Part shown: piece after piece, positions 37,342-47,062 of the stretch
Numbering within the stretch: the stretch's first letter is position 1
Layout: each line of letters begins with the position of its first letter
Source of the DNA: Xanthomonas sp. Leaf131
GTDB lineage: Bacteria; Pseudomonadota; Gammaproteobacteria; Xanthomonadales; Xanthomonadaceae
DNA: 64,000 nt
Direction of reading: 5' to 3'
Assembly (NCBI RefSeq): GCF_001423495.1
Contig: NZ_LMOG01000020.1
Location: 1 to 64,000, forward strand
The notes under the pieces: model-generated
The model's database searches: none
The model's input: the letters and a program-made list of their open reading frames with translations, nothing else
What the model was told of the DNA's origin: nothing
Translations under genes and position numbers: made by a program

Positions 37342-39873
37342 TTACAGTGCGCCGCGCAGGGTCACCATCACATTGCGCGGCTCGCCGTAATAGCGTCCGT
37401 TAACGAAGCTCGACAAGGTGGTGTAGTAGTGCTTGTCGAACACGTTGTTGAGGTTGACCGCCACCGACCACTGTCGATTGAGCTGATAGCGCGCCAATGC
37501 ATTCCAGACCGCGCGCCCGTCGATGGGCGCGATCGCGGTGCCAATCTGCCGATACGCCGCACTCTGCGCGCTGACACCGCCACCGACGGTGACGTCCTGC
37601 AACACACCCGGCAGCCGGTAGGTGGTCCATACCCGCAGCAAATGCTTGGGCGTATAGCTGTTGAAGGCCTGACCCTGGCTGCTGACATCCTGCAGGTACG
37701 TGGTGCGGTTGAAGGTGTAACCGGCAAACACGTTCCAGTCGCGCAGCACTTCGCCGCTGACTTCGGCATCGAAGCCGCGGCTGCGCACCTTACCGCTATC
37801 GATGTAACAGAAGTCGTTGTTGCGGCAGGTGGGGCTGGTGGTCAGGTCGGCCTGGGCGCGGTTCTTCTGCTCGATCTGGAACAGCGCAAAGGCGGTGTTG
37901 ATGCGCCCATCCAGCCACTCACCCTTCACGCCCAGCTCGTAGTTGGCTCCGGTCATCGGCTTGAGCATCTCGCCGGCTTCGGTCTGCGCATTCTGCGGCT
38001 GAAAGATGTCCGCATAACTGGCATAGGCCGACCAGTTCGGGCTGAGCGCGTACACCAGGCCGGCATATGGCGTGACCTGCCCGGTCTCGCGGGTGTGCTC
38101 GATCGATTGCGACGGCGACAGCCCGGTGGTGGTGGTGTTCCACTGGGTGTCGTGCCAGCTCACGCGGGAGCCGACGATGGCTCTCAACGGCTCGCTCAAC
38201 TGCCAACGCAACGCGCCGTACAAACCGAACTCGCGCGAGGTGCCATGTCGCGCTTCGCGTGCATTGGCGAAGATTTCGTCATCGCTGATCGCGCGCACAT
38301 TGCGCTGCAGATCGAACACGTTGAAGGTCTGGAAATTGTTCTTGGTGCCGTAGACCGTATCGACCGTGTTCTCGGCATAGTTACTGCCGAGCACCAGCTC
38401 ATGCCGTCGGCCCAAGGCGTTGAAATGCCCGATCACATTGGCATCGAAGCCGAATGCATCCGTATCGGAGATGGTGCGTGCGGCCAGCAGCGCGCCAGTA
38501 CCGTTGGCCGGATTGATCGCGCGGCTGGAGCTGGCATATTTCAGATCGTGCAGCTCGCGCACCTGCACCGCACTGAGCTTGAACACCCAATCGGCATTGA
38601 AGCGATGGTCGAGGTCCAGATACAGCCCGCGATTGGACGAGGACTGCCGGTTCCACTGCGCACCCAGGTTGGTCTCGCGTGGCAGGCCGATATCGCGGCC
38701 ATCGCTGAAACTGGGCAAACCGCCGAAGAACGGCCGGCCTTCCACCTGTTCGTAGCTCACGCCCAGGCTGAGCTGTGTCTGCGGCGAGAACGCGTAATCG
38801 AGCGTGCCGTAATAGGTGGGCGTGCGGCGCTTGACGCCATCCACGAACGAGCCCTGCTCCTGATAGTCGATCACCCCGCGCGCGCGTAACGCGCCATCGG
38901 CGGTGAGGTTGGCGCTGCCATCGATCAACGCGCCGTAGCGATCCCAGCTGCCCCCCTGCGCCATCACGCTCACGCCCGGCACATCCAGCGGGCGCTTGCG
39001 TACCAGATTCACCGCGCCACCGGGATTGCCCGCGCCCTGCAGCAAGCCAGCCGCACCGCGCAACACCTCGGCGCGATCGTAGATGCCCATGTTGGCGCTG
39101 TAATTGCTCGCCCGGCCATACATGCCGCGATTGAGCGGCACCCCGTCGTACTGCACGGTGGTGATGTCGAACCCGCGCGAATAGATGTACTTGCCGCCCT
39201 GCGGGCTCTGCACGATGGTGATGCCGGTGGTGCTGGCCAGCGCGTCGTAGACCGAGGTGATGTTCTGCTCGTCCATCAACTGACGGGTGACCACGCTGAT
39301 CGACTGCGGAATGTCCTTGAGCGATTGCTCGCCGCGGCCGATGCTCACCGCACGCGCGGTATAGCTGCCGGTACCGCTGGTGGCCGCGCTGCGGTTGGCC
39401 TGCGCGGTCACCTTGACGGTCGGCAGCAGCCACGCATCCACCTCGCTCTTTGTCGCACTCACCCGTGGCGCGGCGCGCAGCACATAGCCGCCGGTGTCCA
39501 ACGGCACCGCCTGCAACCCGCTACCAGCCAGTAACGCAGCCAACGCGGCAGGTGCGGTGTAGCTGCCATCCAGCCCGGCGGTGGTCTTGCCGTCGGTCTG
39601 CGCGGCGGTGAAGCTCAGCAGCAGGTTGGCCGAGCCGGCCAGGTTGCGCAGCGCTGGTGCCAGCGGGCCGGCGGGGATGCGATAGCTTTGCCGCGCGTCT
39701 TGCATGGCCGCTGCGTTTTGCGCCATTGCATCGGGCATGCCTGCACACAGCGCCAGACTGCACAGCGCAATCGCAACTGCCGTGCTGATGGGCCGCTGTG
39801 CTGCCGGGACAGAGGCAGTGCGCTGAAACGAGGAAGAAAAACGTTGGCCGCGGCGGCGGGCAGTGATCGACAT
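37342..39873 (-). CDS. TonB-dependent siderophore receptor with N-terminal signalling (STN) domain
   Basis: Outer-membrane transducer of the FecA/FpvA/FoxA group, 843 residues from MSITARRRGQRF. Signal sequence to about AMA-QN; STN domain follows (YRIPAGPLAPALRNLAGSAN), then a TonB-box-like LPTVKVTA, plug (SLKDIPQSISVVTRQLMDEQ; YDGVPLNRG) and a 22-strand barrel. The STN domain should contact the FecR-like protein encoded upstream. The last residues are VTLRGAL; these barrels usually end in Phe or Trp, so the C-terminus is unusual. The ribosome site is weak; a start 19 codons earlier is possible. Confidence 0.9.
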   Translation of the reverse strand: MSITARRRGQRFSSSFQRTASVPAAQRPISTAVAIALCSLALCAGMPDAMAQNAAAMQDARQSYRIPAGPLAPALRNLAGSANLLLSFTAAQTDGKTTAGLDGSYTAPAALAALLAGSGLQAVPLDTGGYVLRAAPRVSATKSEVDAWLLPTVKVTAQANRSAATSGTGSYTARAVSIGRGEQSLKDIPQSISVVTRQLMDEQNITSVYDALASTTGITIVQSPQGGKYIYSRGFDITTVQYDGVPLNRGMYGRASNYSANMGIYDRAEVLRGAAGLLQGAGNPGGAVNLVRKRPLDVPGVSVMAQGGSWDRYGALIDGSANLTADGALRARGVIDYQEQGSFVDGVKRRTPTYYGTLDYAFSPQTQLSLGVSYEQVEGRPFFGGLPSFSDGRDIGLPRETNLGAQWNRQSSSNRGLYLDLDHRFNADWVFKLSAVQVRELHDLKYASSSRAINPANGTGALLAARTISDTDAFGFDANVIGHFNALGRRHELVLGSNYAENTVDTVYGTKNNFQTFNVFDLQRNVRAISDDEIFANAREARHGTSREFGLYGALRWQLSEPLRAIVGSRVSWHDTQWNTTTTGLSPSQSIEHTRETGQVTPYAGLVYALSPNWSAYASYADIFQPQNAQTEAGEMLKPMTGANYELGVKGEWLDGRINTAFALFQIEQKNRAQADLTTSPTCRNNDFCYIDSGKVRSRGFDAEVSGEVLRDWNVFAGYTFNRTTYLQDVSSQGQAFNSYTPKHLLRVWTTYRLPGVLQDVTVGGGVSAQSAAYRQIGTAIAPIDGRAVWNALARYQLNRQWSVAVNLNNVFDKHYYTTLSSFVNGRYYGEPRNVMVTLRGAL

Positions 39874-39990
39874 GCTGTTTCCACAAGGTTTTGGTGTCGC
39901 ACTGACACCGTCATTGTGGAGGTGCCGCAACTGCGGCGATCGGGCAGACCGGCAGCAAACTTTTTTGCCGACGCTCCGATGGGCAGCGCC

Positions 39991-41040
39991 TCAGCCCTGC
40001 CCGGCCGCCTGCACCGTCACCCAGTAACGGCTGCGCCGGCTCACCTGCACCGGTAACACGCTGGGTAACATCGCCAGAATGCGGTCGGTGTCGTCCAGCG
40101 GAAACACGCCGGACACGCGCAAGCCGCCCGCCTGGGGGTCGCAGCGCAACAGTCCGGAGCGATAGCGACTCAACTCGGCGACGAAGGCATCCAGACGCAA
40201 CTCGTCGGCAATCAACTGGCCGCGTACCCAGGCTGCCGCCTGCGTCTCGAATGGGGCGATGGGGCCGAGCGCTTCGGCCGTAAAGCGACATTGCTCGCCC
40301 GCATGCACGCGTCCAACTGCCAGCACCGCCGCAAGTGGCCGCACCTCCACCGCGCTTTCCAGCACACTCACCTGCGTATCGCCCTCGGCCTGCCGCACGC
40401 CAAAGCGTGTGCCCAGCGCACGGATATCGCCTTGCGCGGTGCGCACCACGAACGGCCGCGCGTCGTGGCCGGCGCCCAGCGCATGCGCGGTGGTCACCAT
40501 GATTTCGCCGGCCAGCAACTGCAGCAGCCGTTGTTGCGCATCGAAACGCACATCGATGGCGCTGCGCGTGTTGAGCGTGATGCGGCTGCCGTCCTGCAAC
40601 TGCACCTCGCGGCGCTCACCTGTCGCGGTGGCGTAATCGGCGGTGGCGCGCTGCCAGCGTTCGGTGCGCGAGGCCAGCACGCCGGTGGCACCGGCCACGC
40701 CACCCCACAGCAGCAGATTCAGCGCCTTGCGCCGGCCCGGCGATGCCTGCCCGTGATCGCCGGCATACGGCGACAGACTGCGATACGCCGCGTGCGGCGT
40801 CAGCGTCTTCAGCCGCCCGGTCACCGATTCGATATGCGCCCACGCCCGCGCATGATCCGGATGCGCCTCGCACCACTGTTGCCAACCCTGCAGCTGCGCC
40901 TCGCTCGCTGCGCCGGACATCAGCAGCGTCAGCCACTCGGCCGCCTCATCGGCGATCTGGGCACTGATCGGCTGGCCACCGGCCAGTAGGGGCCGTTGGG
41001 CGCCACGGGACTGCGCGCTGCGGGAGGCGGCATCAGCCAT
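39991..41040 (-). CDS. fecR: FecR-family anti-sigma regulator
   Basis: A 349-residue single-pass membrane protein. A cytoplasmic DUF4880 sigma-binding region (EAAEWLTLLMSG .. WCEAHPDHARAWAHIE) is followed by one helix ~105-125 and the periplasmic FecR domain (REVQLQDGSRITLNTRSAID) plus a C-terminal STN-contacting region. It transmits receptor occupancy to the sigma factor. It begins nine bases after the sigma gene stop. Confidence 0.9.
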   Translation of the reverse strand: MADAASRSAQSRGAQRPLLAGGQPISAQIADEAAEWLTLLMSGAASEAQLQGWQQWCEAHPDHARAWAHIESVTGRLKTLTPHAAYRSLSPYAGDHGQASPGRRKALNLLLWGGVAGATGVLASRTERWQRATADYATATGERREVQLQDGSRITLNTRSAIDVRFDAQQRLLQLLAGEIMVTTAHALGAGHDARPFVVRTAQGDIRALGTRFGVRQAEGDTQVSVLESAVEVRPLAAVLAVGRVHAGEQCRFTAEALGPIAPFETQAAAWVRGQLIADELRLDAFVAELSRYRSGLLRCDPQAGGLRVSGVFPLDDTDRILAMLPSVLPVQVSRRSRYWVTVQAAGQG

Positions 41041-41049
41041 CTGTGCAGT

Positions 41050-41559
41050 TCATGCCGACAACGCGAACAGGCAATGCCGGTTGGCACGCGTGAGGTATTG
41101 CTTGACCGAACTGCTGGACACGCCCAGCCGCTGCGCGATCTGCGCGTAACTCAGCTCCTGCAGATGCGCCAGCAAAAAGGCTTCTTTCACTTTGGGCGGC
41201 AGGCCATCCAGCGCCTGATCCAGCTGCTGCAGCGCTTCCAGCGCCAGCACCTGCAGCTCCGGCGACGGCGCCACCTCTTCCGGCAGCGCGGCCAGCAGTT
41301 CCAGGTAACTGGTTTCCAGCACTTTGCGGCGTTGCCGGTGTGCCATCAGCCGGCGCGCGATGGTGGCCAGGAACGGGCGCGGCTCGCGGATCTGATCGGC
41401 CGCCCCGGCGTTGATCACACTGATGAAGGTGTCCTGCGCCAGATCCGCAGCCACGAACGCATCGCCCAACTTGCGCCGCAGCCAGCCCTGCAGCCAGCCG
41501 TGGTGGTCGGTATACAGGCGCTCCACCTGTTGATGAAGCGCGCCTTGCGTGACCGACAC
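41050..41559 (-). CDS. fecI: ECF sigma factor, FecI type
   Basis: A 169-residue iron-starvation sigma factor. The GTG start (MSVTQGALHQQ) has a perfect AGGAGG five bases upstream; a longer frame starting 16 codons earlier would overlap the Fur box. Region 2 shows VAADLAQDTFISVI and region 4 LSYAQIAQRLGVSSSSVKQYLTRA. It should transcribe the receptor operon when released by the FecR protein. Confidence 0.9.
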   Translation of the reverse strand: MSVTQGALHQQVERLYTDHHGWLQGWLRRKLGDAFVAADLAQDTFISVINAGAADQIREPRPFLATIARRLMAHRQRRKVLETSYLELLAALPEEVAPSPELQVLALEALQQLDQALDGLPPKVKEAFLLAHLQELSYAQIAQRLGVSSSSVKQYLTRANRHCLFALSA

Positions 41560-41606
41560 GATGACCTCCTGAACGGCTGGGCCGGGCCGCACGGCACCCG
41601 GAGACA

Positions 41607-41625
41607 AATGAGAATTGATCTCATT
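41607..41625. promoter_or_regulatory. Fur box upstream of fecI
   Basis: AATGAGA-ATTGA-TCTCATT, 19 bases with perfect 7-base arms, close to the Fur consensus (AATGAT..ATCATT). It lies 47 bases before the sigma start codon and would make the whole cascade iron-repressed. Confidence 0.8.
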
Positions 41626-41921
41626 CTAACGGATGCGCACAACGCGTGCAGCCGCGCCTCTCGCCCCGCCCATCGCGTCGGCGCCCGGCTGTTCGCCGAT
41701 GGCGCCCTCGTTTCACTACAGGCTTGACCTGGAATGCGTCCGCCAGCTGCCCGGCGTTTCACCCGATGAGCAGCGGTGTGGGTGTGGCAGCACGACACGC
41801 GCGCGCAGCGACCACGGCGTGTCTGCAGTGCCGCCAGCAGTTCGCCAAGGCGGCTGGAGCCGGAAAAAACCCCGCTAACACTCAGGTCATCGGCTTGACT
41901 CGCCGAACGTCAGGCAATAAA
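41626..41921. other. Intergenic upstream of the fecI Fur box
   Basis: About 300 GC-rich bases between the Fur box and the next terminator. No gene is supported. Confidence 0.5.
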
Positions 41922-41955
41922 AAAGCCCGCTTGCAGCGAACTGCCAGCGGGCTTT
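41922..41955 (-). terminator. Rho-independent terminator after the AsmA-like gene
   Basis: AAAGCCCGCT and AGCGGGCTTT form the outer stem of a longer hairpin; on the minus strand it is followed by TTTTTTATTG. It lies about 135 bases past the stop of the leftward AsmA-like gene. Confidence 0.85.
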
Positions 41956-42089
41956 GCTCCCTCCCCCACGTCGGGATGCAGGATCATAGTGCGCTCCCCG
42001 ATAACGACTTGCACGCTGCACTGCAAAACAACACCACACGGTACAGAACTGGCGCTTTTTTCTTCACGCCGCGTTGCCGCACCTCGTTG

Positions 42090-44510
42090 TTATCGCAGCA
42101 GATCCGGCTGGGCCTGATACCACTCCGGCGCACGCAGCAGATGCCATTCCGGCGTATCGCCGCGCAGGCCCACCGCCGCGCTCAACACCCCCCAACGCGC
42201 GAGCAGACTGCCGCTGCGTTGCGTGCCTTGCAGACGCAATCGCGCATCTACCTGGAAACGTTGGTTACGTGCCTGTAGCCGGTCGACGATGACGGTGTCG
42301 CCCTGCCAATGCACGCGACCGGTCACTTGCGCCTGCCCCGCATCCACCAACCGCAGCATCCAGTTCGGAATCGAGCGATCGCGTGCATACAGCGACATCA
42401 GAAACGCCAGATCGCGCACCTGGATGCGCACGCGTCCATCCACACCGATCGGCTGGCGCCATTGCATGTGCGTGTCTTCCAGCACGATGCGCGCCCACCA
42501 GCCATCGCGACGTTGTCCATCCGGGCCGGTGAATCCGATATTGCGCAACTGGATGGTGCTGGCATCGAGGCGGAAGTTTTCTGCACGTAGATCGCCGCGC
42601 TGCAAACGCAGATCCGCATCCACATCGCCACGCAGTGCGAGACCGGCAAACTGCAGCCGCGCCGCGCGTGCACCGATCCGCAAACCGCCCTTGCCGATGC
42701 GCCCACCGGGTTCGATCTGCAGATCCCCACTGAGCACGCCGTTGCCGCCATCGAAACGCAGTTGTTGCTGCGGCAGATATCGATTGTAGGCACGCAGATC
42801 CGGCACGCGTGCATTGGCGAACACCAGATGCGCGCGTGTGGCATCGCGCAGCGTGGTCAAGTTACGCGCATCGGCACGCGTCTGCAGATCCAGGCGTAGA
42901 TCGCGGCCCTGCACGAACGGTCGCGCGGGCGCATCGCTGTGCGCGATCGAGAACTGCTGCATCTGCAATACCAGTGCAGGCAGCAACTGTCCGTTTGCAT
43001 CGGCGTCCACGCGTAGATCGGCACTGGCCTGCCCGTCGATCGCATGCCCCATCACGCCGACATGCGCCCGCACGTGCGGCACCTGCAGACGACTGCCGGC
43101 GCCGAGCTGGCCGCGATCGATCCGCAGGTCGGCATCCACCAGGCCGTCGCCTTCCAGCGTCAGCCAATCCACATCGGGAAACAGCGCCGGAATCCAGCTC
43201 AGCGAGGACAGTTGCCAATGCAGCCGCGCATGCCCGGAGGTGCGCGGCAACAGGCTGCGCAACGATTGCAGCGGCAACTGCCGGCCTTGCACGCGCAGAT
43301 CCGCATCCAGTGTCAGCCCGGCATCGGCTGGCTCCGGCATGCTGACGTTCAAGCGCATGTCCTGATCCACCTGCAATTGCGCGGTGAGTTCGCCCAGCAG
43401 GGCAGCGGGCGTACGCGTGCTGTCGTGCAACGGCGCGCGCCATTGCAGCTGACTGCCGGGCTGCAACGCGCCACGCGTCCAGCGCAACTCGCCATCTGCG
43501 CGCCCTTTGCCGGCGCGCGTAGCGACCGTGTGGCGGCCCTGCGCGTTACGTGTGACATCCAGCGCCGCAGTGTCGCCATGCACCGCCACCAGCGCATCGG
43601 TGAGCTGCAGCGATGCAAGACCGCGCGCCTGGTCGGGTGCATGGCGCGCGACGCTGGCTTCGATGCGCAGCTGGCCGTTGCGTAGCACTTCGCGCTTGTC
43701 CCAACGCATACGCGCGTTCTCGAACGTTGCACGCGAGGGAAAGATTTCCATCGGCCCGCCGCGCAGCTGTTTGAACAAGCCCAGCTGCAATTGGCCATCG
43801 CCTTCGATCTGCAGCTGGCGCAGCGTTAATGCCTGCACTTTGTCGGCGACGATGCGATCGAATTGCAGGGTCCACGCAGGAGCGGTCGATGGGGTGCTGG
43901 CCGGGGCTTCGGCAACCTCGGCGGCTTGAGCGGATTGTGGCGAGCCAGTGGCCGCGTCAGTCCTCTGCGTGGGCAGCTGCGTGCTGGCCGAGACCTTTGC
44001 GTTGGTCGTTGATACCGGTGTTTTGTCTTGCGTTGGCGTTGGCGTTGGCGTAGTCGTATCGGCTGCGCCGCTCACCGGAGCAGCGGCAACCTGCGTGCTC
44101 GGTGCTGGCGCTGGCGTCACTGCAGCACCGGGCGTCGGCACCGCCGCCTGCATCCCGCCGCGCACGCCGGATGCATGCAACTCCGGCACCAACAACTGCC
44201 GATGCAATAAGGGCAATAGCCGCACCTGCCCACTCATGCGCTGCGCGCTGATGTTCCAGCTGTTACGCGTCGAGCGGCCTTGCAGGTCCACCTTCCACAG
44301 CACCAGACGCCCCGGCCACCAGGTCACTGCGGGGCCCCAGTGCATGGCGAACTTGTCCGGCTTGCGGTTGAGCGCGGCCGGCACGAGCGGGGTATTGAGC
44401 AACAGATTACCGAGCAGCAAATAGCTCGCATATAACGCAATCAGCGCCAGCACAGGCCAACGCACCGTGCGGGGCAACCTACGCCAGCGGGCGCGAACAG
44501 GCATCGTCAT
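42090..44510 (-). CDS. AsmA-like envelope protein (first of two paralogs)
   Basis: An 806-residue protein with one N-terminal helix (VRWPVLALIALYASYLLLGNLLL) and a long periplasmic part made of repeating beta elements, like AsmA/YhdP/TamB proteins that shape or bridge phospholipid transport. The start MTMPVRARW has AGGAG nine bases upstream. Residues ~125-215 are a Pro/Thr/Ala-rich insert absent from the neighbour paralog and account for its greater length. LRAYNRYLPQQQLRF, LARWGVLSAAVGL and APEWYQAQPDLL are shared with the paralog. Exact role unknown. Confidence 0.72.
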   Translation of the reverse strand: MTMPVRARWRRLPRTVRWPVLALIALYASYLLLGNLLLNTPLVPAALNRKPDKFAMHWGPAVTWWPGRLVLWKVDLQGRSTRNSWNISAQRMSGQVRLLPLLHRQLLVPELHASGVRGGMQAAVPTPGAAVTPAPAPSTQVAAAPVSGAADTTTPTPTPTQDKTPVSTTNAKVSASTQLPTQRTDAATGSPQSAQAAEVAEAPASTPSTAPAWTLQFDRIVADKVQALTLRQLQIEGDGQLQLGLFKQLRGGPMEIFPSRATFENARMRWDKREVLRNGQLRIEASVARHAPDQARGLASLQLTDALVAVHGDTAALDVTRNAQGRHTVATRAGKGRADGELRWTRGALQPGSQLQWRAPLHDSTRTPAALLGELTAQLQVDQDMRLNVSMPEPADAGLTLDADLRVQGRQLPLQSLRSLLPRTSGHARLHWQLSSLSWIPALFPDVDWLTLEGDGLVDADLRIDRGQLGAGSRLQVPHVRAHVGVMGHAIDGQASADLRVDADANGQLLPALVLQMQQFSIAHSDAPARPFVQGRDLRLDLQTRADARNLTTLRDATRAHLVFANARVPDLRAYNRYLPQQQLRFDGGNGVLSGDLQIEPGGRIGKGGLRIGARAARLQFAGLALRGDVDADLRLQRGDLRAENFRLDASTIQLRNIGFTGPDGQRRDGWWARIVLEDTHMQWRQPIGVDGRVRIQVRDLAFLMSLYARDRSIPNWMLRLVDAGQAQVTGRVHWQGDTVIVDRLQARNQRFQVDARLRLQGTQRSGSLLARWGVLSAAVGLRGDTPEWHLLRAPEWYQAQPDLLR

Positions 44511-44717
44511 GACGGCAGGCTCCTGAAGACCGCGCACGCGGCCGGGCGCAGTGTGCCAAGCAGGCCGTGAGTGCGGTGCGCAGCGGCCGATTACGGCTGG
44601 GCATCAGCAGACTGCCCGGTGCGCATTCGATACCCTGCACGCGCGGCAGTGCGCACACGGGCTCATCGACCACGGCAAAGCTGGCCGCATCACGCAAGGC
44701 CTCTAACAACCAACCGC
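44511..44717. other. Gap between the AsmA-like paralogs
   Basis: The minus strand has an open stretch reading LLEALRDAASFAVVDEP and ECAPGSLLMPSRNRPL that would run into the next gene in another frame. No start or ribosome site supports a gene; it may be decayed coding sequence. Confidence 0.35.
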
Positions 44718-46895
44718 CTACTTCGCCTTCGACACCGCGGGCAATAACCCCGGCTGCGCGTCGTACCACTCGCGTGCGCCAGCCAGATGCCACTGGCGTT
44801 GCTTGCCATCGAGTTCGATCCCTGCACCCAGTACGCCCCAACGCAGATACAGATCACCGCGCCGCTGCTCGTCGTTCAAGGCCAAGCGCGCACGTAGCGA
44901 CAGGCGTGCGTTCTCTGCATGCAGGTCGTCGATCAGCACCTGCTGCTTGCGCCAACGTACTCGTCCGGTGGCATCGAGTTCGCCCGAATCCAGCAAGCCC
45001 AACACCCAACGCGGATAGTCGGCGCGTTGCGCAAACACCGACAGCAGCGGCGCGACATCGCGCATGCGCAAGGCTGCATCCGCATCCACCTGGAACGGTG
45101 CACTGGCCTGGATGGTGCCGGCGCCGATCTGCATCTCGCCCCACCATGCGCTGTCCTTGCCGTCGTCGCCTACACGCATATTGCGCAAGCGCACGCGTGT
45201 GCCGCTGAGGTCGAACACCTTGTTCTTGAAATCGGCACGCTGCAACTGCGCCTGCAATTCGGCATCGCCGCGCATCTGCACGCCGGCCAGCGCCAGGTGC
45301 GCGCCCTGCCCGCGCAGATGCGCGTGGCCGCTGCCCACCTCGCCGGAGGCGTTGAGCGCCACATCGCCGGTCAGGCTGCCGCTGCCGCCAAGCAGGCGCA
45401 CGTTCTTGCCCGGCAGGTAGCGGTTGTAGACAGTGAGATCGGGCACACGTGCGTCGCTGAACCGCAGTTGCGCCTTGAGCGTCTCGCGCAGGCGTGCCAG
45501 TTCGGCATCGCCGTGCATGGCCAGTTGCAGATCGCGGCCGTCCAGCAGGATCTGCTTGGGCGCATCGCGTGGCGCGGCCTTGAAGGTGGGGATACTCACA
45601 TCCAGATGCGCCTGCGGGGTGGCAGCATCGTCGATGTGTCCGTGTGCGGTGGCGACACCGGCCAGGCGTGTATCGAACACCTGTGCCACGGCTTCCACAC
45701 GCGGAATCTCCAGGCTGCTGCCGCTGGCAAGGCGGCCTTGCGCCAGACGCAAATCGGCCTCGACCAGGCCACCGCCTTCGAGCTGGAACCAGGGTTTGCG
45801 CACGAACAACTCGGCGATCCAGTTCAAGGATTCGAACTTCCAACGCCCACGCACCTGCCCGGACAAACGCGGCAAGACCTGCGCCGGGTCCTGGAAGGGA
45901 ATGCTGCGCCCGGCGAGGCGCAGGTCGGCCTGCAGCTCACTGCCGGTCTTTTCATCGCGCGGCAGCCGCGCCTGCACGCGGATATCGCGCGCCACATCAA
46001 GTTGCAACGCCAGCATGCCGCGGTCGGTGGCGCCAACGCCCGCCAGCAACGGCAGCCGCCAGACCGCGTGGCTGCCCGGCTGCAAGGCGCCGCGATCCAG
46101 CGTGATATCCGCCTCCACCCGCGCCGCCGAGGGCCCGCTGCGGATGTCCACATGCGGCGCGCCGGTGTCGATCTTCAATGCCACCGTGCTGGCCTTCAGC
46201 TGCAAGCGCGCGTGGGTGATGGCGAGCTTGTGCAGGCCCGGCGCCTCATCGCGGTAATGGCGCGGAAACTGGAACTGCGCATCCAGTTGCGCGCCATTGA
46301 ACACCTGCACCCCGTCGTAGCTGACCACTGCATCGCTGAAGCCCGCTGCGGACGGAAACAACTCCGACGGCCCGCCCTTGAGCTGCTTGAGAAAGCCGAC
46401 CGTGCCATGGCCATCACCGGCAATCAGCAACTTGCCCAGACGCGCACTGCGGATGCTATTGCTGCTGATCGCGTCGAAGCGCAGCGTCCAGCCCTGGTCG
46501 CCGCGTGGCGGTGGCGGAATGGGCGTGTCGGAGGTTTCCACTTCCGCGCTCAAGCCGGTGGCATGCAGCCACGGCAAGCGCACCTCGCGCCGGAACAACG
46601 GCAGCAGCGCGATGCGCGCATGGGCGCGATCGGCATGAAACACGTACACGGTGCGGTTGGCCTGCCCGCGCATGCGTACGTTCCAGGCCATCACCTGGCC
46701 CGGAAACACAGTGAGTGCGGGGCCGGTCTGCATGGTGAATTTGTGCGGCTGCCGGTTGGTGGCGGCATCGAACAGCGGCGTATTGAGAAAAATGTTGCCG
46801 GCCAGCAGATACAGCGCGTACAGCGCCACCAGCACGACCACTGCAATGCGCCATGGCCGGGGCCAGCGCTGGAAGCGATCGCGAAGTGTGGGCAT
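44718..46895 (-). CDS. AsmA-like envelope protein (second paralog)
   Basis: A 725-residue paralog of the protein encoded downstream. The ATG was chosen because MPTLRDRFQRWPRPWR aligns with the paralog's start; a GTG ten codons earlier is possible, and neither has a clear ribosome site. One membrane helix (IAVVVLVALYALYLLAGNIFL) leads to a periplasmic beta-repeat region. Shared blocks are NRQPHKFTMQTGPALTVFPG, FLKQLKGGPSELFPS, DLTVYNRYLPGKN, LYLRWGVLGAGIEL and AREWYDAQPGLL. Likely the older copy, since it lacks the low-complexity insert. Confidence 0.72.
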   Translation of the reverse strand: MPTLRDRFQRWPRPWRIAVVVLVALYALYLLAGNIFLNTPLFDAATNRQPHKFTMQTGPALTVFPGQVMAWNVRMRGQANRTVYVFHADRAHARIALLPLFRREVRLPWLHATGLSAEVETSDTPIPPPPRGDQGWTLRFDAISSNSIRSARLGKLLIAGDGHGTVGFLKQLKGGPSELFPSAAGFSDAVVSYDGVQVFNGAQLDAQFQFPRHYRDEAPGLHKLAITHARLQLKASTVALKIDTGAPHVDIRSGPSAARVEADITLDRGALQPGSHAVWRLPLLAGVGATDRGMLALQLDVARDIRVQARLPRDEKTGSELQADLRLAGRSIPFQDPAQVLPRLSGQVRGRWKFESLNWIAELFVRKPWFQLEGGGLVEADLRLAQGRLASGSSLEIPRVEAVAQVFDTRLAGVATAHGHIDDAATPQAHLDVSIPTFKAAPRDAPKQILLDGRDLQLAMHGDAELARLRETLKAQLRFSDARVPDLTVYNRYLPGKNVRLLGGSGSLTGDVALNASGEVGSGHAHLRGQGAHLALAGVQMRGDAELQAQLQRADFKNKVFDLSGTRVRLRNMRVGDDGKDSAWWGEMQIGAGTIQASAPFQVDADAALRMRDVAPLLSVFAQRADYPRWVLGLLDSGELDATGRVRWRKQQVLIDDLHAENARLSLRARLALNDEQRRGDLYLRWGVLGAGIELDGKQRQWHLAGAREWYDAQPGLLPAVSKAK

Positions 46896-47062
46896 GGGCG
46901 CAGGCAGTGATGAGTCTGCCGTCACTATCGCGGTTGCGCCGGCGGCGAGGCGTGAACATGCACATGGCCGGTGTCGCGCTCGCTCGTTCCACCAAGGTCG
47001 CGCTCCGATCGAGGTGTGCAGCGGCGATAATTGCGCTTCCCCCGTTTAATGCTGTGCTGCCC

